From assembly GCA_013397435.1 (NCBI GenBank), contig VZRG01000265.1:309311-373310 (forward strand): 64,000 bases of DNA. The letters are read 5' to 3'. Of this stretch, positions 11,421 through 24,882 are shown piece by piece. Both the position numbers and the translations under genes were made by a program. The notes beneath the pieces are model-generated. The model searched no databases and was not told where the DNA came from. It saw only the letters and a list, made by a program, of their open reading frames with translations. Source of the DNA: Erythrocercus mccallii. Taxonomy: Eukaryota; Chordata; Aves; Passeriformes; Dicruridae. How positions within the stretch are numbered: the stretch's first letter is position 1; each line of letters starts with the position of its first letter.

Positions 11421-11995
11421 TGTGCTGGCTTTGGCTGGGATAGAGTTAATTTTCCTCACTGTAGCTGGTATGGGGCCATGTTTTGGATTTGGGAGGAAAA
11501 CAGTGTTAGCCATTCAGGGATGTTTTAGTTATTACTGAGCAGTGCTTAGATAGAGTCAAAGTCTTTGCTGCCTCTCACACCACCCCACCAGTGAGAAGGC
11601 TGAGGGTGAGCAAGAAGTTGGGAGAGGACACAGCCAGAACAGCTGACCCCAACTGGCCACAGGAAGATTCCATACCATATGGCAATCATGCTCAGTATAT
11701 AGAGCTGGGGGAAGAAGAAGGAAGAGGTGTTTGTCTTCCCAAGTTGCCATTAAGTGTGATGGAGGCCTGCTGTCTTGGAGATGGCTGAACAGCTGCCTGC
11801 CCATAAGATGTGGTGAATGAATTCCTTGTTTTCCTTTGCTTGTGTGCACAGCTTTTGCTTTACCTTTAAACTGTCTTTATCCCAACCCATAGGCTTTTCT
11901 CACTTTTACTCTACCAATTCTTTCATGCATCCCACCAAGGGAGATGAGTGGCATCAGGATGGAACTTCATTGCCAGCTGGGGTTAAACCATGGCA
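11421..11995 (+). mobile_element. Solo LTR of an avian endogenous retrovirus
   Basis: The element starts TGTGCTGGCTTTGGCTGGGA and ends GGGGTTAAACCATGGCA, giving the TG...CA termini of an LTR about 575 bases long. The start, the CAGCTGACCCCAACTGGCCA segment, the CTCAGTATATAGAG segment and the AAACTGTCTTTATCCCAACC segment match a repeat I recognise as common in bird genomes. A TATA-like word lies at 11696-11702. The U5 side carries the pyrimidine-rich TTTTCTCACTTTTACTCT. I see no internal gag, pol or env sequence on either side, so it is a solo LTR, probably left by LTR-LTR recombination. Target-site duplications are not evident (TTTGG versus CATAA), which suggests age. I do not assign the retrovirus class. 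Confidence 0.88.
11694..11704 (+). promoter_or_regulatory. TATA-like box of the LTR
   Basis: AGTATATAGAG sits at the usual U3 position of this LTR, after the conserved CATACCATATGGCAATCATG stretch. It would have driven proviral transcription. Whether it is active today cannot be told from the sequence. Confidence 0.55.
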
Positions 11996-14900
11996 CATAA
12001 TCAACAGTCACACTGTAAAGTCCATGCTTGGACTAGAGCTACTGGATCCAGCATTACAGGAAGCGTTACATTTATATTCTTGATGCACTTGTATTCAGAC
12101 ACCATCTAGTCAAGATCACAAGACAGAAATGGTTTAGCCTTGACATCATTGGCAATTCTAAAATTGAAAAGGGTTTGTTGTTTTTCTCTCTCCCTTAGAG
12201 AATTATGCTCAATATTTTCAAGGAACTGTCATTTCCTGTAAAATAATGTTTATGGTGGCAGGCTCTCAGTCTTTCTGCTAATTTATTTTCAGAACATTAT
12301 TATTTATTGTAGCAGTTCTTTGTTCTCTGGATTCTTTCTTTCTGGCTTTCAGCAGGACTGCCCTATGCCTTTCCAAACTGTGGAGATTTTACAGTGGAGT
12401 GGCTCAGAGTAATTTCAATCTATTTAAATAAATGCTGAATATGTCATCAAACTTCAGTGCCCACTTGAAGGAGATTGTAAAATGAACATCAAAGGAAGAG
12501 GTTGTCCATGTCTGCATTTTCTCCTTCAAAAGCACTGGGCAACTACATGCAACAGCCATGCTTATTTAAATCAACATGATCTGGGAAACCACAACCTACC
12601 TTTCAGTCTGCTGCTTTTTCGTTAGATTTCCCAATAGCCACCCCACATCCTGATGACCACTAGGTCCATATAGATGGGTGGTGTTCAACCACACACATTC
12701 ACCATTATTATAAGGAGGATACCGAAGACCTTGGCATGACATAACAGATTCCTGACTACTAAGTCATTCAGTTCCACCTTGACCTCAAATGTTCTGGATA
12801 AATCTGCTGTCCAGTTGTAAACAGAAGGCAATCACACAGTATCAGAACTTAGATCTAGATCTAACTTTTCTTGAAGGAACTTATTTCAGTATGCTGCTCA
12901 ATTAATTCTGAACAGAAATCAATCATAAATGTGCTTCTGACAATAGGAAGCTGCCTCAATATTTTCAAATCTTCTAGGCTGCAAAAGCAAAATTATTTTC
13001 CCCATTCACAGTCCTTGTTAGCAACGCACTTACCATTGGCTGCAGAAAACTGTTAAGAATTGCTTAGTGGCAAAACGTGCAATTGGCAACACAGTTTGTG
13101 GTCACTAAAAGGAAATCCCATGACAACGACTTCAGGGAACAGGTTATGGCTCAAAGACATGAAAAGAAAGGAATGAAAGGCTCAAGTTCTGTGCCTTCCC
13201 CAGGAGACAAAACATCCACCAAAAACATACTGTGCCTAGTGACCTACTGGGGCTGAGACTCAAAGTGCATCGGGTCATGAAAGGTGCTGACAGCATCTCC
13301 CCAGAATGTAGAGTTAGAAGGAGTATAGGCATAATATTCTGCTAAGTTTTTACTAGGAAACATGGAGACAGCAGGCAGTGTTCTCCCACTTCCCCTCTGC
13401 TCTCTCTCACAGACACTTCCTTTGTCTGTACCAGCTGGGTTATTAACAGAATATTGTTTTTCATTCCACTTTTCCTCCCTTTGGGCTTTCTATACTTCTG
13501 GTCACAGAGAAGAAGGTAAATAAACCTTTTTAATTACATAGTCTGTCAGAATTTTTCCACACTCACCCAATCTATTAATTTTTTTGTACTTCAAATTTGT
13601 TTTTAACCCCCTTCCCTTACACTTGGCCTTTTTCAGTTTGTATCTGAATGTACCAACAGAAAAAAGCACAACCCTTTCCCTGCTGAAATCCAAAAACAGT
13701 TCTTGCAAGACTCATTTTATGACAACATCAGTTTTTCCCTTTGTGTAGAAAAACTAATGCTTCTGTAGCCATGAGAAATGGTCCAAAAGGGAAGATACTT
13801 ACCATTACCTTCCAGCTGTGCAAAATATTGCAGTTTTCACATCAGAGAACCAAATGCTTGGGTTTCTTGTCAGATGACTTTCACAGATAATAATAATATA
13901 CTTTTACTTACACAGATAATACATAATATATTTCCTACTTTCCAAGTGGACTTTAAATGTAACTAAGTTTAAAGAGTTGGTACTCCATAGACCAAACTCT
14001 GACTACAGAGGGAAAACACAACTGCGTGTATTAGCTACCAGACTAGAATTACTTTAGCTTTTTCAGCTAAGTTGAGCTGGTGCTGAAATGTGTACTGCTG
14101 TATGATTTCAGGAAAACAACTATTCTAGCCTTGAGGCATCTTAAACACAGGGCATGGAGTCAACTGGCATAAAAGAGTACAAAGACCATTTCTGTGCTAA
14201 ATAAGAAAAGAATCCCTTATTTGTAAGTACAGTGGTTCTGATACAAGGAAGATCAAATAGTGCTCATTTCTAAATGTATATGCAAGCATATTTTCATTCA
14301 TACCATCACTTCTTCTGCCTGAAACCACTTGGCCCTATTCTGCCAGACACTCAGCCCTCGCTCTTCCACCCTTATCCATGGAGACCTGGGACTCTGAATT
14401 CCATCTTCAGGCATATACAAAGAAATCCTGGGCTACTACACTTAAAAATTCACATTTTTGAACCCTTTCCCATGAAAACAGAGAAAGTAGCAAAGACAAG
14501 TAATTACTGAATGGAGATAGCCAGCAGTTTACTGTCGTCATCTCACACAGATAACCTAGACCCTGAGAGAAGAGTAATGTTTTGTGTGCTAGCAAAGTCT
14601 TGGAAAATGAAAAATGTAATATTTTCCAACAGTGTGAAAGAATAGCTCTTTTCCTTTCAAAAAGAATTTGCAACCTTCTTGTAAAACTCTAAGAATATAT
14701 GTATTCTATTGAAATATATATTTCTCTTGTATGTATACACATATATAGTAATAGTCTGAGAAAGAGATAACCTCTCCAGAGATTTTTGAATTCACCTTAT
14801 GAAATGAGAGCTTACTGCTGCCAGCAGTGAGCAGACCAACTATATTATGACTGCATTCACATTCAGACTATTTCATGGTCTGTTCCCCCCTCCCTCCCTT

Positions 14901-16734
14901 TCTCCAGAAGAGGTAGTTCAGGTACAGAGCCAAGGACACTTCCCTGCTGCAGAAGCTCACTTTCAAAGTCCCATTCTTAGACAGACCCTGCTCCTAAGCT
15001 TCCTGCTAGCACTCGTTCCTGTATTCAACAAAATTCTGCTAAAAGCAGGAAGTAATGGAGGCTGAAAGTACTATCCTCCACACTCCCCTCTTCCTCTATG
15101 TGCCTGTCCCTGCTCCCCAAAAACCTCAGAGTGGGAAGACAGAAGCAGGTCTAGGGACTGCAATGCTTTTTAATAACAACTTGTGAGACTGCTTTAGTTC
15201 CCCTGCCCAGAGATGCCTGAAAGAGTTGTCTCACCATGAGTTTGAATACTGTTTCAGCCTGTTGTTATGAGCCTGAGTTTCTACATGACCCTCCTGCTGT
15301 CCCACTCCAGCTGGAGCAAGCAATCTGTGGGGTGTGGATCTGTTCTCAGCCTGAGCCTCTGCCCTGCTGCACCTTTCAAAGCCTTTGCAGAAAGGAGCTA
15401 AGAGAACAGGCAATCACAGTCTCTTTTCCCTGGTGTTCAAAAGCCTACATTGGACAAGGAAAAAGATTGGTGAGATCAGGACACTTTATTCAAGTCAAAA
15501 TAAACTAATTAGACATAGATTTAACAAAAGGTACAGCAGAAATGTGCACTTGATTTCTCTAACCTGATGTAGAGGCCTTCATTGTACTGCTGCTTGTGTT
15601 ACCATCCTTAATCATGATATCTGTGCTTCCATAAGACTTGGTGGAGTGGCTGGAGGGGACCAGACAGAAGTGATGGGGAGCCTGAGCACTCACTGCATCC
15701 TTTACCAGAAGCTGTTATACAGCAGCGATGGACTCACCTGCAAGGGGGCTTTCTGGAATTGACAATAACAGAACAGAAACCAGCATAGATGTGGCAGCAA
15801 GAAATGGGCCCACCGTTGCCAATAAAACATAACTAATTCCCAGATACTGCCTCAAATATCAGGCCAGTCATCCTAGTTCAGAGACAAGCCTGAAGCACCT
15901 CACAGAGTGGCACACAAGAAATCTTTTCAAGCTGAAAACCGCACCCTTCTTCTTTAAGCCTCCCTGACTTCTCCAAGGCATTAGGTATCTGCCATAACCA
16001 TCATGGGCAGGCAGCACTGTTGTCATTGAGAACATTATTAACCAGGTTATTGTCGTGCCTATTGGAGCAGATTGTAGAGGCCTCACTGATTTTTGGCTTG
16101 AGACCCAGTCTTTTGGTGGAGGAGGAGAATGGAATTGAATAAAAATATCTTGGAAATGAACTGGCTAGAAAAGGAGAACCTTGTGGGAGGCAGGGAGTAG
16201 CTCATGCTCAGTGCTTGATTCTCCCCCTCGGCTGAATGCTTTGACTGCACAGTCTGCCTGGTCAGGAATGAAATTCCTTCTCTGTCAGGCAGTTTGAGGG
16301 ACATCCAACTCATAGTCTGGCATTTCTAGGGTAAGAAGGCTGCAAGAGTCATTCTGCTACTTGAGTCCAATTTTAGAACAGAGGCACTGCTCCCTATCAG
16401 CATCACCAGGACACCTTTGGATTGTCAATAGGCAGGGTGATAAAACAGGCTAACGCCTTGCTACACTGACACACATGGATTTCCACGGTCAGTAAAAGAC
16501 CCTAATTTGAGGAATATTGATAATTAAGTATCAATTCCTTTGTGCTGAACCATCACCTGAAAGCAGATTTTTAAAGTAAATCAGGCATATTGGGGACTCA
16601 GCTGTCATAATTTGCTAATATGTAAAAAGCTTCTGCACACAAAGCAACTTGGAGACTGTTACTCTTCCTTTTTGCATTGTTTATATCCTCAAGTGAACAA
16701 TAAAACCCAAATAACAGGAAAATTTTTAGAAAAA
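11996..16734. other. Unique noncoding sequence
   Basis: No gene or repeat assigned. Frames of 60-97 codons occur on both strands (for example at 14274, 14847, 15236 and 16083) without domain features. The GC-richer parts at 14.88-15.43 and 15.64-16.30 kb have overlapping frames in opposite directions, typical of chance. Confidence 0.5.
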
Positions 16735-16788
16735 AACCCCAACCAAATCTACGAAAAAAAAGAAAAAAGAAAAAAAAAAGAAAGGAAG
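16735..16788 (+). repeat. A-rich low-complexity tract
   Basis: Runs of A broken by single G and C, from AAAAACCCCAACC to AAAAAAAAAAGAAAGG. No retrotransposed gene is recognisable immediately upstream, so a processed-pseudogene tail is not supported. Confidence 0.75.
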
Positions 16789-19700
16789 CTGGACACATCT
16801 TATTTTATCTGAATCTTTCCAGAGGAAATGCTATAAATTGCATGTTACTATATAAGCATCCTATCAGTGACTACTGAAAAATTAGTCCTAAAGAGACAAA
16901 AGGGTTTATTGCATGCACTACTTTGCTGTGAGTATATGTATATGTTCTTAATTTATTTTCTTTATTATTATCAAATCAAATAATGTTAAACCCTCAGGCA
17001 TTAAGTTAAGCTGAAAGACAGAAATGAGAAAGGTGAGAGAAGGAAGAAATCCTAAAGTACCAAACTGAATGTGTAAGTTGCCAGGCAATACCCCTGACTG
17101 GCAGCTCCCAAAAAAACTTCTAGATCTTTGCAGTGGTGAAATTTAACATGAAAGATGTTCTTGTACCTTAGAGATGTTGGATTGAGGAAGAAGCTGGAGA
17201 GTCTAACTGGCCTGTCAAGACTGGTGGCTAGAAAGGAGATAAAACAGAAATAGAAAGAGACAAGAAAAGAATATTCATCTCTCCTTGGGGCTATTCTGTG
17301 CAGTTTTTAGCCAGCAGTGAACAAATAATTCTCAAAAACAGATCTTCTATGAACTCCAGGGCCTGGTTCTCAGTAGTATTTCTAGGCAAATATTCAGCAG
17401 ATGCTTACCTTGGGGAATCTGTCTTCTTAATGTGCATGGAAACACCCAGGGTACATTCATCCAGGTATCCTATAGCAGTACATGATTCTGTGCAAATTGT
17501 TGCTTAGTAAGGAAATCTGCCTTCACTAAGCTGCACAGGGTTATAACAAAATAACACTTAGGGTCTGCATGATGCAGCTGCTGTAACAATTTGTGATCAT
17601 AATTGGCTGTTCTCATGTCTTATTTTAAAAATTAGAAACTTTCCTGGGTCTACTCTCAGGGAGTAGACAGCCTGATGTGACTGTGTCTAAGGAGCTGTAT
17701 GCTGGGAAAAATATGCACTCCTTCAACACATTTTAACAGCGTCCAGTTATCCCAGTTCAGAGTGAATCAATATGGATTAAGGACTCCATCCCACTCGTCC
17801 AGTGCAGAAGCACACGCTAACCACATCCTTGCAAGATAGCTTTAGTGCCATGTTGTGGAAGCTTAAGTCATACTTAGGGCACTTTGCCTCTTGAAATTCC
17901 CAAACTCCAGTTTCTCTTTTGAACTCACAAGTTGCAACTGAAACCAACAAAAAGCTCTATTAAACATTATCCTTACCTAATTGAATATATTAGTTGTATA
18001 TAGCAATTACCTTCTCCTTTTTACAGTATAGTAAAGCACTTATGGTATAATAAAATCTACCACACAGTGCTCGACAGCCCAGTGTGTTGAGCAATTCAGT
18101 TTTTAGTGCTTCATGTAGGTTAGGAATTGATTTTAATTGCCTGGCATAAATCACACAGTCCTACTGTAGAGACCCTTATTATTTCATAGATGGAGCTGGT
18201 TTTAATCCTGTATATTCATAGGGAATAAGAGGGAAGCAGAACAAAAAGAAAATCACATTTCAGAAGTTTACTTCTGAGGAAGAGAGATTTTTTTCTGGAT
18301 TCAATGAAAATTTAGGAAATGCTCTGTATGTGTCATGAGCGCAGTAGAAAAGAAAACTTTGTACATCACCACTAAACCTCAGGCACTTCAACTGCTTCAT
18401 GAAGTAAACCTTGACAAACTATGTGAGATTTACAAAGAGAATTTGCAGTACAGATGGAAATTTATTTTGCTTACACAACTGTCTTTCACTCACTTCCTAA
18501 CATATCCAGAAATAATATCTCCATGTCTTTTGCATCTATGTTTGGATTTACAATGCATGTGAGAGAGAAGCACTCTCTCATGAAGTTTGGATCCCATTTG
18601 TAGGTTTTCTGTTCCAACACAGTTGAGTCATTTGTCTTGGTAATAACTTAAGTAATACAAAAACTAAACCTAAAACTAAACCAAAACATCGTGCATTAGA
18701 CAACAACAACAAAAAAAAGCTTAAAATGTCTATTTAAGAGTGAAATTGAAGTGGAAATGATCTGCATATGATTGTGAGCCATCACCTAATTAGTACATTG
18801 ATGATGATACCATTTTTTGTCTATACTACACAATAGTTCCTGGGAACATGAACATTACAGGAAAGAGATTTGCACCTCGTATCTTTAAACACCTAGATCA
18901 GAAATCCGGGCCTAATCAGTACTGATTTACCTTTTTGTGCAAATATCAGACCTGAACACTCAGTGTCTGCAGTATTAAAGCAAGTCCCCTTGGCATTGCA
19001 ACATTCTGATGTACCTATACCATCTGTATGAGGAAAAAGCAGAAGATGAGCACTCAGATACCACAGAGAGGAGTTCAATGTTAGAGTCAAAAGCAATATT
19101 TATGGTGATAGAAAGAGATATCTTATGTTTTATTTAGTTACCAGAATTTAAATCTTCAAAGTTATACTTCAAGGCTCAAAGAGGATTTTTTTATGTAGAG
19201 AGAAGAAACATTCATTTAGAAAATCTGAAATAATTTGCAAAGCTAACTGAAAAATCATTTACCTCTAATTAATCCCATTAATATACCCCTTCTGAAAATG
19301 TTTAATTAATGCTTTCAGCATTTTTAAAGACCTTTTAAATTCATTATTGGACTATCAGCTGCATATTTATCAAATTTGGACAGGCTAGGTCATAATTCGT
19401 GGGACCAATTTATACAAGGGCAAGCTAACCACCACATGCAAACTGGCTTTTAAAGTTCACAGTGCTGTTATAAAGGTCATGGTGATACTTAGTGAAAATT
19501 GAATCATGCAGAAGTCGATACAAAAAGACATATTGTCTTCCTTCAATAGGAGCTTTAATGCTATGCCAGTTTACTTACCATCAAACTCTGCAAAGTCAGC
19601 AAGCTAATAAAGAATTTAGGATTTATGGGCCCTTTAATTCAGCATAGAAAAAATAGTTAGAAAGTGACAGACTAATAGGCCAATTATCTGAGGAATATTT

Positions 19701-21562
19701 TGTTTATTTGGCAGAAATTACAAGGAGATGCATAATAAAAATACCTTCAGTAACCAATTTACTCCTACATTAAAATAAACTCATTCACGACTACCGTGCT
19801 ACAGAAAGTATCATTAAAACGTTCAAAGTTCTTTCCTGATGCCAAACAAAAACTCTTAACCAAGGCAATATACAATATTAATATTGTTTTATGGTCAATT
19901 TATGTCTAGACACAAGCAATAAGAGGTTGAAGAATACTACAGAAATTACAGCTTTTATGCAGGAAACAGGAACAAAGCCCCAGAGGATTGTATCCACATT
20001 TGTCTTACTCCAGATTTAGAAATTATTATTTTTTCTGTATTAGGTATGGGTCTAAAATATTAGCTGTTTTCTTTGCAGGAATGAACTCTGGAGAGGGAAT
20101 AGACTGACAGTTTTTTATTAAAAAATACTTGAATAAAATTTTGCCTTTTTTATTTAGCTGACATAACCTAAGTGTACTGTGCTTCACACTGGCTAACAAA
20201 TGGACTTCATGAAACTAACCACAAGTGTCCACAGACTCTGGCTAATGACACAATGTAGAAGACCACAAACATCACATACTTTAGAAGTTTAAGTACTGCT
20301 GAAAATTAAAGAAATGCAAGCCACTCTGTTTCTAAAGCAATCAAAATAATGGTATCCCCATATTTCGTGATTCCACCAGCCATGGCATGAGACATGAACA
20401 AAAACTTAAGCCCTGGGGTTTGGGGTTTTTTTATTTAGGGTACTTTATAAACAGCATTTTTGCATTAATAATCATAAGGAGGCATTATAGTTCCAGTATG
20501 AAATAAAATAATAAAATGCCAATGTATAGTTCACATATAATTAGTTCTATACATTATCTCATCTGGGCATTGACTTTACTAAAAATAAAATAGATAAGGA
20601 GGTAGTAACTGCACAATTTCCTTACTAGGTCATGGGAAAAATGTTATTACAGAACAATATTCTCAGGATTTTCTGAAATGACTAGTGTCTCTAAATGTCC
20701 TAATTTGGATCATCATTATTTAGGCATAAGGATTTTCATTGTTAGAAAGCAGGCTATTTCATTTCTAAAATCAAGTTTCTTCAAGATACAAGAAACTGAA
20801 CTTTGGGAAATTAAGACACATATCACTTTCAAAGTTCTTGGCTGGAATTTTAGTCTGAGTTGGGAAAAGAAAGAAAAAACAATGAACTGATTTCTGTGGC
20901 CTGTGTAACCTTTGGACTTCTTTGGACCTAGCTTCTTCCCATGTACAAAATTCCAGGAAACCAAGATATTTTGTTCCTAACAGATAACAGTAAATTCTTA
21001 TTAAAGAGTTACTTGTTTTCCTCCATGAACTCAAATTTTGGATCAGTTGCTGAGACATGGTGGCCAATGCTATCCTGTCCAACTGGTGTTCCTAGAACTG
21101 TCAGTCTCAAGAATAGTGTTTGCTTAAAGGAAATATAAATCAAAATAACATACAAGCATAAAGAAAATGGTAATACTAAATTTTTCTGCTTTTTACAGTG
21201 GAATTTTTCATTGACCAAAGAAAATTCCAGCAGACAGAGAACTACACAATGTGAGAGTTTTGTTTTTTCATTTTTGTTTAATGGAGAAGATAAAAGGAAT
21301 TATTCTTGTGGCAGATGAATCAAAATATCCTTTTATTGAAATATAATAGAAGGTATAATGTACAGCAAATCAGACTGCTAAAGTGATCCCAAACTAAGAG
21401 TGGTTTGATAACTTTCTCTCCTGCTTGCATGAGTTTGCAATGAAGTAATTTTTTTATGAGGCAACAGAGACACACTTGAACTATTCTACAAGATGCTCCG
21501 TAGGTGGGACAAATCGTTTGTGGATTTTTATTTCTCACAGTGGCAGCTTTTTTACCGTCCAC
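16789..21562. other. Unique AT-rich noncoding sequence with possible regulatory islands
   Basis: No gene or transposon assigned. A-rich patches lie near 18655-18720. The segment 19250-19500 has two TAATTAAT words and an unbroken, non-repetitive texture (see findings). A perfect 16-bp palindrome (ACAATATTAATATTGT) lies at 19872-19887. Frames such as 20716-21082 on the minus strand look like chance. Confidence 0.5.
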
Positions 21563-21620
21563 AGATCAGAGAATCACATCAAAAGGAACTTGTGGCAATC
21601 ATATAGTCCAACTCACAGGA
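21563..21620 (-). mobile_element. Possible CR1 3' tail remnant (minus orientation)
   Basis: AGATCAGAGAATCACATC followed by AAAGGAACTTGTGGC and ATATAGTCCAACTC resembles the reverse complement of a CR1 3' end (CAGAATCACAGAATC, AAGGGACCT, TAGTCCAAC). It is short and diverged, and it stops about 30 bases before the LTR fragment. A chance match cannot be excluded. Confidence 0.4.
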
Positions 21621-21649
21621 TCAGGACTGGATCTGATATGGATCATCAT

Positions 21650-21765
21650 CTGTTAAAGTCTTTTTATTTCAACCCATGAGTTTTCTCCCTTTGATCCTTA
21701 CAATTCTCTCCCCCATCCCACCAGGGGAGAGTGAGTGAGCATCTATGTAGGGCTTAGTTGCCCTA
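21650..21765 (+). mobile_element. Truncated 3' end of the same LTR family
   Basis: TTTATTTCAACCCATGAG, TTTTCTCCCTTTGATCCTTA, CAATTCTCTCCCCCATCCCA and GTGAGTGAGC...GGCTTAGTTGCC correspond to the R/U5 part of the LTR at 11.4 kb (compare CTTTATCCCAACCCATAGGC there). The 5' part is missing. The last bases of the LTR (normally GGCTGGGGTTAAACCA) are replaced or highly diverged in a GATGTAGATGTAGATGGAG stretch. It keeps the CCACCAGGGGAGAGTGAGTG segment that is degraded in the first copy. Confidence 0.85.
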
Positions 21766-24700
21766 CAGATGTAGATGTAGATGGAGTTAAGATAGAAATT
21801 TCTAAGCCAGCATGTAGGCATAAAAATTAAAGCAATTTTCTTGAGAGCTCATACAAATTCAGTGGAATGAGTTGGAAAATTTCCTCAATTTATGCAGAAC
21901 CCTCCTGCTGTAATACTATCTGTTGTGTATCATGTCTTCAGTACAGCCACTGTCTTCCTTTTCCCTTAACAAAGTCTATGATTATGGTATTCAACAAACA
22001 ACTTAGGAATGTGGTGAGTCACAAATGCAGGTAGAATCACCAATTTTTTCTGAAAAAAATTTCTTAAGAGTAAAATCTTTTAGGAGTATCACTCAGGGGT
22101 ACTGAGTTTTTTTCTAGAATAAGTTTATATAGTTATCAGTAAGAGGGAATGGGAAACAGGGCAGACATAATTAGCTTCAGTGCACCAAAACTTTAAATAA
22201 ACACACTCTGTGGTAAGCTCCAGTGCTGTAAAGGGCCCTCTACATAGCACAGAAAGAATGTAGGTACTTTTATGTTGAATGACTAAGAAAAATGCAATTG
22301 TGAAGTAGAAGATCTAGAAAGGGGAAACGAAATAAAGCAATATCTCTCACCAGTGCATTTTTACCTGCAAACACTTAATGAAGAGCCCACGCGTGGATGC
22401 CTCACAGAAATAAACTTAAAATACAGAACCGTTTAATGAAATTAGTTCAAGTGTGTCATGTGAGAACTTTTTCAAGGACCAAAGCTGCTTTCACAAAATA
22501 AGTGTGCAACAATTAAAAACTGGCAGAAACGAGGGCCGGGAAAAGAGAAAATGCCTTACAGTAACAGTTTTAAAGGTCTTTTTCTTTCAGTTTCAGGCAG
22601 GTCGTTCTGCTTTTGCCTGGAGATAGGTGAAAGCAGAGCTCAGCTCTGCAAGTGTCTGCAAGTGTCTGCTGAGGGAGCACAGCCCTTGTCACCATGGGTG
22701 CTCTGGAGGCAGGGGAGCTGCGTGACTGCCGCCAAACGAGAGCAGCACTCAGCAATGCAACTACTGTCATGGCCAGAAACCAGGCAGGATCTTGGCAAGT
22801 TTCCACATGCTGTTTCCCCATGCTACTCTGTCTTAAGTGCCTCATATGAAAGGGATATTTTTTTACCAGGGAAAGAACGACTCTGCCCATGTGCCTGATG
22901 AACTCCCAATTCCTTCAAAGAGGCTGTTGACACAGCTGCCAGTTAATGCCATTTGTGATGTACACAAATGACTACAGAGTCTTTGCACTGGCCAAACAGC
23001 ACGTGGAGTTTCATTCATTACTGTGATAGGTTAAATTTAAGCTGGTGACAGAGAACACATGTGAGGGGTCCTTTAATCCTGAGCTTTTCCATCCAGTCCT
23101 GGAAGTATTTCCAGGGATTTTTCTGAGGGCTATAGACCCAGTTTATACTGCATAAAAAATGATCAAGGTCACCAAAGGTCTGTGTTTTGACAGTGTCCAA
23201 GCAAAAGCCACTCTTTCCTGAGCATTTCTGACATAACCTTCATCCAAATCCAAATCTTGAGGTATTATTTTACAGAAGTAGAAGGAAGACTGTCAGTGTC
23301 CATATTTCCGTGCTGATCAGCTCCTTCCCAGGATAAGAGGAAGATAATTACACAGAGACCTCAGGAGCCTTTGTTATTTTTGTGTGAGTCATCAAGAGAC
23401 AAAGGAAAATGAGATGGATCTACCATCCTACTGAAATGCATATGGCAGTGGCAGGCAGGACTTATTTCTTCCACTATTCCCACCTCAGAAAACCCAAATC
23501 CTTCTAGGATGTCATATCCCCAGATGACCCGTGAACACAGAACATTTACAGCCATGTTCTGGGGATGCACTTCCACAGCTCTAGCTATGCTTGAACATCA
23601 AATTCCCACCCTGTGTAGTTCAGTGTTAACATTAGTATGTGTCTAAATAGAGACATGAATTTACTCTTGTGTCTTCCCTTACATTGTTAATCCTCATATA
23701 TCCATAAAGACATACATAGTATAAGTTCCAGAATATTATATTTACTATATAATACTATAAACCATTTAAATTGAATTTTACACTGAGAAAAACAATCCCA
23801 CACTGACTAACTGCCCAGTTTCTTCATGTGTGGTATTCAGTAATTGCATGCACAGGGAGGTGATGATCTGTTGTTCTGTCAAAAATCTAGCAAGGATTAA
23901 TGCAAACAGATCACCTCCATTCCAAACAGCTGGACAACAGATATCAATGCAAAACAGTAGAGACCTTGACCCACTGACTTCAGGAAGAACCAGGTGTCTG
24001 CTACACCGTTCCAAATCTGTTTGCACTTCTGAACTCTGCAGCTGTTAATATCTCTCCACAATCATCTCGCTAAACTGCTTCTATGCACATCTGTATCTGA
24101 CAGGCTCAATTCTCCTGAGCACTTGAAAAAACATACAAGATGCAGAGATATCATTAATAGGAATTCAAATGGTGAAGCTGACGTTTTCTTTCTTCATCAA
24201 CATCAAGCACTTTCCTGGGAAAACAATGGTTTCCTGCTTGTTAGGATTTTACACAGAAGCAGAAAAGTGAAGTAGGTTAAAACTAGTAAAAACATACAGG
24301 AAAGTACACTGTACCATTCTGTGGGTCGCTTTTTAGGGTTATCTCACATATTTTCTGTTCAAAAGAAAGCTTCTGGAGTAAAATATCTGAAAAAAAGTCA
24401 CAGAAAAATCAGGTCTAATAGAAACAGCCCACAATTTAAATCCTTTTTGCTCCATTAAAGTACATTAGGGCTATTTCTGGTGTTTTCTGGCTGTTTTGAA
24501 GATGAGGCCACTCACATCAATGAATCTCTCCCTGATGCATTGATTTCATTTTACTTTGTCTCTTTTATTGGCAAACAGGTTAAAACACATATTTACACAT
24601 TAATTTCTAAGATCTTTGGCTTAGGCAAAATAATCTACATCTACAGAAAAATAAACAGCCAACAAATGGATTACAGAGCAGTTGCCAAAGGTTCAGACTC

Positions 24701-24882
24701 ATTGCTGAATAATTTTTTCCTTTCAGTTTGGATACCAGCCCACAGTACTGAAAATTTACATGGCAAGTATAACCAATGACCTCGACTTTGTCTCTTCTAT
24801 TGTAAGCACAGCAATGAAAACAAGAAAATAATGTTAGGCAAAATCAACTTTCCATCTTACTTAAAATCCACACATTGATTTT
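21766..24882. other. Unique noncoding sequence
   Basis: No gene or assigned repeat. The segment 22.52-22.90 kb is locally GC-rich and open in both directions (115 and 106 codons) but has no recognisable domain. A 10-bp unit (CTGCAAGTGT) is repeated about 2.3 times at 22646-22668. The stretch 23690-23765 is very AT-rich. Confidence 0.5.

Noticed and set aside
19872..19887. 16-bp perfect palindrome as a regulatory or mobile-element end
   Set aside because: Made only of A and T apart from two C/G bases; expected by chance in this composition.
22551..22898. 115-codon plus and 106-codon minus overlapping frames
   Set aside because: Open in both directions in a locally GC-rich patch, with no recognisable domain on either strand.
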